This document shows positions 1 to 7,031 of a stretch of 7,031 nucleotides of DNA, one piece after another. Where the stretch lies: positions 1-7,031 of the forward strand of contig URWC01000098.1 in NCBI GenBank assembly GCA_900551555.1, written 5' to 3'. The notes under the pieces were generated by a model. It was not told the DNA's origin. It saw only the letters and a list, made by a program, of their open reading frames with translations, and did not search any database. This stretch comes from an uncultured Collinsella sp. (GTDB lineage: Bacteria; Actinomycetota; Coriobacteriia; Coriobacteriales; Coriobacteriaceae). How positions within the stretch are numbered: the stretch's first letter is position 1; every line of letters begins with the position of its first letter. Made by a program: the position numbers and the translations under genes.

Positions 1-40
1 CTCCGTCCCCTTCGGATCACGTGATCTGTTGGGGACGGAG
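1..40. repeat. Nested palindromic hairpin element
   Basis: Arms ctccgtcccc (1-10) and ggggacggag (31-40) are perfect reverse complements of 10 bp. The 20-nt loop contains a second perfect palindrome, gatcacgtgatc (15-26). No T-run follows on either strand, so it does not look like an intrinsic terminator. It starts at the first base of the window, so the true element may extend further. A dispersed REP-like intergenic repeat is my reading; copy number cannot be judged here. Confidence 0.7.
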
Positions 41-62
41 GAAAGCGGATCATATCGTAGGC

Positions 63-126
63 CCGTGGCCGCCTTGGAAACCGAATGATGGTACGAGCAT
101 CCATTCGGCTTCCAGGGCAGCCACGG
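63..126. repeat. Long imperfect hairpin downstream of the MFS pseudogene
   Basis: A 64-nt inverted repeat with three consecutive paired blocks: 63-69 with 120-126 (7 bp), 71-79 with 110-118 (9 bp, one G-T pair), and 81-87 with 102-108 (7 bp). Positions 88-90 can also pair with 98-100, leaving a loop of 7 nt. Only single-base mismatches or bulges interrupt it. It lies 36 nt beyond the stop of the minus-strand MFS remnant, but no U-tract follows on either strand. It may be a transcript-end stabiliser or a dispersed repeat. Confidence 0.65.
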
Positions 127-161
127 ACAGAACGGGGCGAACAGCAAAGAGCGACGGACGT

Positions 162-661
162 CTACTCTCCCGCCACGCTCGCACGCAGCTTGGCAGCGAT
201 GGGCTCGGACGCCAACAGGAACACGAGCATAATCGCGGAGCACACCAGGCACACGATCCAAGTGCTCGCAAAGGAGCCCGTGGCATCGAACAGCACACCC
301 GAGACGATGGCGCCCACGGTGCCGCCGACCATCTCGAGCGAGGTAATGGTGCCCGTGACCTTGCCGAGGTCGGCCATGCCAAACTGCTTGGACGCGGCAA
401 TAGTAGGCGTGATGGTGCCCATGCACGTTCCGACGCCAAAGCTCACGGCAGCCACGATGGGACCAAGGAGCCCACAACGCTCACCACAGTGGAGATGGCG
501 TTGGAGATGTTGTACTGCGCAAGCGTAATCCCGAGGTCGCTTACGATGAGCGGCTGAAACAGGCTCATGCAGTTGACGAAAATCGTGTAGCACGTGGCCA
601 TGATCACGAAGCCGGAGGTCACCACGAGCCAGCCGGGGAAGAACTTACGTTGCTGGGACAT
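162..661 (-). pseudogene. MFS transporter remnant with internal deletion and frameshift
   Basis: Two pieces of one major facilitator superfamily transporter. The 5' piece starts at ATG 661-659, preceded by AAGGAG (666-671) at 4-nt spacing. It encodes FFPGWLVV..., a first membrane helix at about residues 9-35 and most of a second at about 48-66, then runs into a stop at 443-445. The 3' piece is in another frame and ends at the TAG at 162-164. It encodes helices resembling the last two of the family (TPTIAASKQFG..., VSGVLFDATGSF), which fits the oxalate/formate-antiporter-like branch. The frames switch near 465-480, where SVVGSL in one frame meets GPIVAAVSF in the other. About 165-170 residues remain of a family length near 400, so roughly 230-250 are missing. 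The loop motif after helix 2 and most of the middle helices are absent. One deletion whose length is not a multiple of three explains both the loss and the shift. The product cannot be a working transporter. The original substrate is unknown. Confidence 0.9.
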
Positions 662-687
662 ACTGCTCCTTATTTAACAAACGAATA

Positions 688-704
688 GCCGGCGCCGGGC
701 GCCG
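688..704. repeat. Short GC-rich palindrome
   Basis: ccggcgcc and ggcgccgg flank a single central g, giving a 17-nt perfect inverted repeat 27 nt upstream of the MFS-remnant start. It has no T-run on either strand. It could fold in the transcript between the amidohydrolase and the MFS remnant. Confidence 0.5.
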
Positions 705-719
705 GTAGTGCCCAAGATT

Positions 720-777
720 GCCTTGAAAGACAAGGGCATAGGCCTTGCGGCCATGCCCGCAGGCTTGAAAGGCAAGG
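720..777. repeat. Hairpin flanked by 16-nt direct repeats
   Basis: The core 734-758 is a hairpin: gggcat plus ggcc pair with ggcc plus atgccc around a ttgc loop, with one bulged a, giving 10 bp. On either side lie 16-nt direct repeats that match at 14 of 16 positions (720-735 and 762-777, type gccttgaaagacaagg). It sits right after the stop of the minus-strand amidohydrolase. It may help end or stabilise that transcript, but no U-tract supports true intrinsic termination. Confidence 0.5.
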
Positions 778-784
778 TTGGGTG

Positions 785-2077
785 CTACCGGTGGTCGGCG
801 ATATAGCCCAAAGCGACGGCGGTATAGGCCGCGGCGCCGAGAGGAAGCTCGGCATCGCTAAAGCGTGCCTTGGGATGGTGCTGGGCAAAGTGTTCGTCCG
901 TGTCGGTTACGGCCGCGCCCACGGTAAAGTACGCACTCGGAATCTCGCTCGAGATAAGCGCAAAGTCCTCGCTCGCCATGGCATGGAAAAGCGGCAAGAA
1001 AGCCGCCTTGGGCAGCACTGCGCCCACGTAGCCAAGCGACGCCTGAGTCATATCGCTGTCGAGTACAAGCGGCGGAACATCCGAAAGCGTCTCGATGGTC
1101 GCCGGCGTACGATATGTTGTGGCAACACCGTTAACGACCTCCGCGATGCGGGTCTTGAGGTGCTCCATGAGCTCAACATCAAAGCCGCGCAGCGTTCCCT
1201 CGAGCACGCAGGTGTCGGGGATGACGTTGGCCGCCAGGCCGCCAGCGAACTTACCAACGGTAAGTGCGACTTCCTTGGCCGCCGGCACCTCGCGGGAGAT
1301 AAGCTCCTGGAGCGCCAGGTGCACATGCACGCCCGCCGTGATGGGGTCGATGCAAATCTCGGGGCTGGAACCGTGGCCACCCTTGCCCTGGAGCGTGATG
1401 CGGAAACCGTACACGCCCGAAAGCGCCGGGCTCCCATAGAGCACCAGGCCAAGCGGCGACTGGCTGTTGACATGCATGGCAAAGGCCGCCTGAGGGCGCG
1501 GGTTCTGCAGCAGGCCGTCGGCGATGGCTGCGCGTGCCCCCTCAAAGGTCTCCTCGCCCGGCTGGAACAGCAATTTCACCGTGGCGTTGGCCTCCACAAG
1601 CTCGGCCTCGCGGGCCTTGAGCAGGCGCGCCGCACCAAGCAGCGCCGTCGCGTGCATATCGTGACCGCAAGCATGCATGCAGCCATTGGTGGATGCAAAG
1701 GGCTCGCCGGATTCCTCGACAACGGGTAGGGCATCCATATCGCCTCGGAGCATGACGACCGTTCCGGCCTGCTCGTCCTTGCACGTGCCATTGCCCTGAG
1801 CGGCCGCACCGGCACCGATCAGGCCAACAACACAGGAGCCGTCGACGAGCGTGGTATGGGGGATGTCCATCTCGTCCAGACGTGCCTGGATATAGGCAGA
1901 CGTCTGCGGAAGATTGTTACCGAGCTCGGGCATCTGGTGTAGATCGTGTCGCCACGCAGCGAGCTCATCGGCAAATGCCTGGGCTTCTTTGACCAGGCCA
2001 TCGCCGATAGCGGTCTGCGCCGCCGTGGTAGCCTGAGGCGCTGGTTGCGGTTGAAAATCGGACAGAGCTGGTGCCAT
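785..2077 (-). CDS. M20-family metallo-amidohydrolase / N-acyl amino acid hydrolase
   Basis: A 430-residue cytoplasmic enzyme of the M20D type (HipO/YtnL/IAA-amino-acid-hydrolase group), which cleaves the amide bond of N-acylated amino acids or related conjugates with a two-metal centre. Recognisable motifs in order: RHDLHQMPELG (43-53), RGDMDALP (111-118), MHACGHDMHA (134-143), FQPGEE (171-176), AMHV (200-203), GKGGHGS (231-237, start of the dimerisation domain), MASEDF (367-372) and HHPKARF (400-406). By analogy with the plant enzyme ILL2, the metal ligands are C137, H139, E176, H202 and a histidine at 400/401, with E175 as catalytic base. All are present, so it looks active. The start is ATG 2077-2075, with GGAGGG at 2083-2088; the frame stays open upstream to 2548 but that stretch is antisense/read-through sequence. 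Unusual points are an Ala/Gln/Pro-rich N-terminal tail of about 25 residues without a signal peptide, and a loop at about 90-104 (GAAAQGNGTCKDEQAG) that looks longer than in close relatives. The broken MFS gene follows 123 nt downstream. The exact substrate cannot be told from sequence. Confidence 0.95.
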   Translation of the reverse strand: MAPALSDFQPQPAPQATTAAQTAIGDGLVKEAQAFADELAAWRHDLHQMPELGNNLPQTSAYIQARLDEMDIPHTTLVDGSCVVGLIGAGAAAQGNGTCKDEQAGTVVMLRGDMDALPVVEESGEPFASTNGCMHACGHDMHATALLGAARLLKAREAELVEANATVKLLFQPGEETFEGARAAIADGLLQNPRPQAAFAMHVNSQSPLGLVLYGSPALSGVYGFRITLQGKGGHGSSPEICIDPITAGVHVHLALQELISREVPAAKEVALTVGKFAGGLAANVIPDTCVLEGTLRGFDVELMEHLKTRIAEVVNGVATTYRTPATIETLSDVPPLVLDSDMTQASLGYVGAVLPKAAFLPLFHAMASEDFALISSEIPSAYFTVGAAVTDTDEHFAQHHPKARFSDAELPLGAAAYTAVALGYIADHR

Positions 2078-2107
2078 AGATGCCCTCCAGTAACGTTTTT
2101 GCAGCAC

Positions 2108-2129
2108 GCACTTTGATAGCGTAAAGTGC
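2108..2129. promoter_or_regulatory. Inverted repeat, possible operator
   Basis: gcacttt (2108-2114) and aaagtgc (2123-2129) form a perfect 7-bp inverted repeat with an 8-nt spacer. The centre-to-centre distance of 15 nt suits a dimeric regulator. It overlaps the candidate -10 element of the amidohydrolase and lies 31 nt upstream of its start codon. It could alternatively be a leader hairpin. Confidence 0.35.
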
Positions 2130-2145
2130 AAGGCACAACTGTAAA
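2118..2145 (-). promoter_or_regulatory. Candidate promoter of the amidohydrolase
   Basis: On the minus strand, TTTACA (2140-2145, five of six to the -35 consensus) is followed 16 nt later by TACGCT (2118-2123), which keeps the first T, the A and the last T of a -10 box. It sits between the permease terminator and the amidohydrolase start, where a promoter is expected. The -10 match is weak. Confidence 0.35.
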
Positions 2146-2155
2146 GGCATGACAT

Positions 2156-2181
2156 AAAAAATGCCGCCCTGGGAGGGCGGC
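2156..2181 (-). terminator. Intrinsic terminator of the EamA permease gene
   Basis: A perfect 8-bp GC stem (gccgccct 2163-2170, agggcggc 2174-2181) with a 3-nt loop is followed on the minus strand by a single A and then six T residues (2156-2161). It lies 12 nt beyond the permease stop codon. It separates the permease from the amidohydrolase as transcription units. Confidence 0.9.
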
Positions 2182-2193
2182 GCAACAAGTTGT

Positions 2194-3177
2194 TTACAAT
2201 TGCGGGCGAGATTTTCGGCGCAAGAAATCGAAATGCGTCTCGCTCAAGATAATCGACAGGAAGATGAGCGCAAAGCCGGCAAGCAGACGCGAGGTGAGCG
2301 CCTCCCCCATCAGCAGCACCGAGAACAGCACACCCGAAGGCGACTCCATCGATAGGAGTAATGAGCCCGTCGAGGCCGGGACGTGCGCCAAGCCGACGTT
2401 TTGGATGAGCAGCGCCACGCACGTGCAGCCCACCGAGAGGAAGGCCATCACGCCGATAAAGCTCGGGGTCCACACGGACAGAGGCGCTTGGGTCTCGAAT
2501 AGCAGCGACGAGATAAGGCTCAAGACGCCATTGCCCACAAACATCCAAAACGTGATGACGTTGATGTCCATTTTGCGACCGTACTTGGCGGTCACCGCCA
2601 TCTGGATGGCGAAAAAGACCGCACCCGCCAGCGTAATGACGTCACCGATGTTGAACTCGACACTATCGAGCGCCACCAGGCCAATGCCCGCCAGACAGAG
2701 CAATGCGGCGCCCAAGTTGTAGCGAGTGAGCTTTTCGCCGCTTAGGAAATAGCTCGCGAACGGGACCAGAATGCAATAGGTGCCCGTCAAAAAAGCGTTC
2801 TTACCCGCCGTGGTCTGAGCCAGACCGACCGTCTGCAAGGCATAGGCTGCCCACATGAGCGCGCCCATGCTCAGACCAACAATCAGATTGCGAGCGTTAA
2901 GGTGGGCGGCGATGCGCTTGCGAAAGATAACAAACATGACCAGCGCTGCGGGAAGAAAGCGAACATAGAGCAGTTCGAACACCGGGATGGTGTCGAGCGC
3001 GTCCTTCATAGTGGTAAAGGAGTAGCCCCAGATAATCGCCACCGAAAGCAGTAGAACTTTCCAGAACAGCGGCGAGCGTGCGCCGGCACCCCGGGGAATA
3101 CCGCCCGCGCCCAAATCCTCACGGGCCACAGGGCTATCGGGCATGTTTTCGATTTCGTTGGCAGCGTATTGGGCCAT
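2194..3177 (-). CDS. EamA/DMT-family membrane permease
   Basis: A 327-residue inner-membrane protein of the drug/metabolite transporter superfamily with two EamA repeats of five helices. Helices are at about 39-56, 68-86, 97-115, 126-145, 153-171, 178-196, 207-225, 239-258, 268-290 and 296-312. Family features seen are AIIWGYSFTTMK in helix 1, LQTVGLAQTTAGKNAFLTG before helix 4, SGEKLT after it, and in the second repeat QNVGLAHVPAST, the SMESP segment and LMGEALT. The N-terminal tail of about 37 residues is polar and cytoplasmic, and the C-terminus ends in a basic FLRRKSR tail. The start ATG 3177-3175 has GAGGAT at 3183-3188 with 5-nt spacing; an internal Met at residue 12 is less likely. Members export or import amino acids, nucleobases or other small metabolites, and the substrate cannot be assigned here. 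The gene is divergent from carB, has its own terminator (2156-2181) and a promoter candidate (3218-3246). Confidence 0.95.
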   Translation of the reverse strand: MAQYAANEIENMPDSPVAREDLGAGGIPRGAGARSPLFWKVLLLSVAIIWGYSFTTMKDALDTIPVFELLYVRFLPAALVMFVIFRKRIAAHLNARNLIVGLSMGALMWAAYALQTVGLAQTTAGKNAFLTGTYCILVPFASYFLSGEKLTRYNLGAALLCLAGIGLVALDSVEFNIGDVITLAGAVFFAIQMAVTAKYGRKMDINVITFWMFVGNGVLSLISSLLFETQAPLSVWTPSFIGVMAFLSVGCTCVALLIQNVGLAHVPASTGSLLLSMESPSGVLFSVLLMGEALTSRLLAGFALIFLSIILSETHFDFLRRKSRPQL

Positions 3178-3217
3178 GGAACATCCTCACACTCAATCTG
3201 GGCGTGGTGTCCGCACG

Positions 3218-3246
3218 CGTATGGCTGCGTGCCGCCTCATGGTCAA
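3218..3246 (-). promoter_or_regulatory. Candidate promoter of the EamA permease gene
   Basis: On the minus strand, TTGACC (3241-3246, five of six to consensus) is followed at exactly 17 nt by CATACG (3218-3223), a three-of-six -10 box. This would give a leader of roughly 35 nt before the permease start. The -35 box overlaps the end of the T-tract of the terminator just upstream, so termination and initiation are packed together. Confidence 0.5.
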
Positions 3247-3283
3247 ATAAAAACGGGGCGCACCGGACCCCCGGCACGCCCCG
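3245..3283 (-). terminator. Intrinsic terminator upstream of the permease gene
   Basis: cggggcg (3254-3260) pairs with cgccccg (3277-3283), then a 2x2 internal loop and ccgg (3263-3266) with ccgg (3271-3274) around an accc loop. On the minus strand it is followed directly by TTTTTATTT (3245-3253). It therefore ends minus-strand transcription coming from the carB side. No established gene lies there, so it ends either a small unannotated transcript or, as an attenuator, a long permease leader. Confidence 0.85.
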
Positions 3284-3324
3284 CTACTGTAGCAACAACC
3301 GGCGTTGCATCGCAATCCAGCCCA

Positions 3325-3447
3325 CTAAAGCGTTTTGTTCCGCCGTTCTACCGAACGGCGGACCGGTCGACGCTGCGGCCGCATCTGGCACATCATCTTG
3401 CCGTTCTGCTTCGGACGCGCGGGCATAAGCCCAGCGCGCCCTCGCAT
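3325..3447 (-). CDS. Possible small basic protein, 40 residues (tentative)
   Basis: An ATG at 3447-3445 opens a 40-codon frame to the TAG at 3327-3325, 42 nt before a good intrinsic terminator. The product has 10 Arg and 3 Lys, a central KMMCQMRPQRRPVRR segment, no membrane helix and no family I recognise. In its favour: the terminator otherwise has no gene, and codons 14-26 nearly all end in C or G as in the real genes here. Against it: the ribosome binding site is poor (only an AGG about 7 nt upstream), Arg-rich short frames arise by chance in GC-rich DNA, and its last third coincides with the 3339-3362 hairpin. A second Met at residue 8 is an alternative start. A non-coding small RNA would explain the terminator equally well. 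Confidence 0.2.
   Translation of the reverse strand: MRGRAGLMPARPKQNGKMMCQMRPQRRPVRRSVERRNKTL
3339..3362. repeat. 10-bp GC-rich hairpin in the permease-carB intergenic region
   Basis: tccgccgttc (3339-3348) and gaacggcgga (3353-3362) are perfect reverse complements around a 4-nt loop (tacc). No clean T-run follows on either strand. It would be part of the carB leader if transcription starts upstream of it, or of the putative minus-strand small transcript. Confidence 0.6.
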
Positions 3448-3478
3448 CACGGCAACCTGATGCACCAGCTGCACCCTC

Positions 3479-3520
3479 GCTGACTTTTCCAAAACATTCA
3501 GTCAGCCTCTCTAGGAGGTT
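3479..3520 (+). promoter_or_regulatory. carB ribosome binding site within possible alternative leader folds
   Basis: AGGAGG (3513-3518) lies 8 nt before the carB ATG and fixes the start. It can be paired: 3504-3510 with 3514-3520 around a cta loop, four Watson-Crick pairs at the core plus an A-T and two G-T. An upstream inverted repeat, gctgac (3479-3484) with gtcagc (3501-3506), shares bases 3504-3506 with that hairpin, so the two cannot form fully together. This is an arrangement that could control translation. Both stems are short and the functional reading is inference; the RBS itself is certain. Confidence 0.45.
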
Positions 3521-3526
3521 TTAAAC

Positions 3527-6841
<3,315 letters not shown>

Positions 6842-6856
6842 GACTCATCCCGTCGC

Positions 6857-6936
6857 CCGGGGCGGGATCGGACACTTTCTCTTGGAAACTGGGCTTCGCG
6901 AAGTTTTCCGAGAGAAAGGTCCGCCTCCCGCCCCGG
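6857..6936. repeat. 80-nt imperfect hairpin downstream of carB
   Basis: Paired blocks run inward: ccggggcggga (6857-6867) with 6926-6936, 11 bp perfect; cggac (6869-6873) with 6919-6923; ctttctct (6875-6882) with 6911-6918, 8 bp; ggaaa (6884-6888) with 6905-6909; and a tip of cttcgcgaag (6894-6903), itself a perfect palindrome. It starts 15 nt after the carB stop codon. No T-run follows on the plus strand or on the minus strand, so a standard intrinsic terminator is unlikely. It may be a 3'-end stabiliser, a Rho-linked terminator, or a dispersed repeat. Confidence 0.75.
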
Positions 6937-7031
6937 ACTGTGGTGACTTGGTTGCATCGTGTGCTGCAGAAGGGGCTTTGGGCGATGACTGGGGCTGAAT
7001 AAAAAGTGAGCGTGGGATACGCCGTTCGTTC
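6937..7031. other. Intergenic end of the window, no gene recognised
   Basis: I see no open frame with a convincing ribosome binding site and no stem with a T-run. An AT-rich spot (gaataaaaa, 6997-7005) stands out in the GC-rich context and might belong to a promoter for a gene beyond the window, but no good -35 box sits 16-18 nt upstream. Confidence 0.4.

Larger units (their letters stand above)
3178..3526. other. Divergent intergenic region between the permease gene and carB
   Basis: This 349-nt stretch holds, from left to right, the permease RBS (3183-3188), its candidate promoter, a minus-strand intrinsic terminator, a small palindrome gctac-t-gtagc (3283-3293), a short caac/gttg hairpin (3296-3307), a 10-bp hairpin (3339-3362), a possible 40-residue minus-strand ORF, and the carB leader with its RBS. 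I found no tRNA, no T-box motif, and no riboswitch core that I recognise. I could not find a carB promoter with good -35 and -10 boxes. Confidence 0.7.

Noticed and set aside
782..1729. A 315-codon plus-strand frame opposite the amidohydrolase
   Set aside because: The translation is rich in Arg/His/Gly without motifs, while the minus strand carries a complete M20 enzyme with all metal ligands.
2078..2548. N-terminal extension of the amidohydrolase frame upstream of 2077
   Set aside because: It crosses the permease terminator and reads the permease gene out of frame. The ATG at 2077 has a good RBS and the family homology starts after it.
2194..2722. Plus-strand frames opposite the permease gene
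   Set aside because: The minus-strand product is a clear ten-helix EamA protein; the opposite frames lack any motif.
3330..3450. A signal recognition particle RNA, T-box or tRNA on the minus strand upstream of the terminator
   Set aside because: A short GTCCGAAGCAG stretch recalls the SRP RNA tip, but the conserved GGTCCGGAAGGAAGCAG core is not there. No GGTGG T-box motif or tRNA T-arm is present.
3078..3483. Two plus-strand frames of 104 and 116 codons upstream of carB
   Set aside because: They overlap the permease start, its promoter and the terminator, have no RBS or recognisable domain, and show no codon pattern like the real genes. They are not carA.
6985..7002. Five-codon frame ATG...TAA as a leader peptide for a downstream gene
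   Set aside because: It has no clear RBS, no run of regulatory codons and no following attenuator inside the window.
7007..7031. Start of a gene at GTG 7007 running off the window
   Set aside because: Only poly-A precedes it, with no Shine-Dalgarno, and 25 nt are too few to judge.

Overview
The window is GC-rich (I estimate a little over 60% G+C from reading, not counted) and looks like an ordinary chromosomal segment of a high-GC anaerobe. A Coriobacteriia/Collinsella-type actinobacterium is my best guess, from the protein style, the strong C/G third-position bias and the many GC-rich intergenic hairpins. No marker gene proves this. There are no tRNA or rRNA genes, insertion sequences, CRISPR arrays or phage genes that I can see.

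Layout. Positions 1-161 hold no gene but two strong inverted repeats (1-40 and 63-126). Positions 162-661 (minus) are the wreck of an MFS transporter: about 60-65 N-terminal and about 105 C-terminal residues survive in different frames, and the middle is gone. Positions 662-784 hold a short palindrome and a repeat-flanked hairpin. Positions 785-2077 (minus) encode an intact M20-family metallo-amidohydrolase. Positions 2078-2193 hold a candidate promoter and inverted repeat for the amidohydrolase, plus the intrinsic terminator of the next gene. Positions 2194-3177 (minus) encode a ten-helix EamA/DMT permease. Positions 3178-3526 are a divergent intergenic region with a promoter candidate for the permease, a minus-strand intrinsic terminator just upstream of it, a possible 40-residue ORF that would feed that terminator, and a possible RNA fold over the carB ribosome binding site. 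Positions 3527-6841 (plus) are carB, the large subunit of carbamoyl-phosphate synthase. Positions 6842-7031 hold an 80-nt imperfect hairpin and no recognisable gene.

How the genes relate. carB is a housekeeping gene for pyrimidine and arginine synthesis and has no visible link to its neighbours; its partner carA is not in the window. The amidohydrolase and the ruined MFS gene lie in the same direction 123 nt apart and may once have formed an uptake-plus-hydrolysis pair. The EamA permease has its own terminator and probably its own promoter. I see no convincing new multi-gene system. The least explained material is the non-coding sequence: the long hairpins without U-tracts and the terminator-bounded minus-strand interval upstream of the permease.
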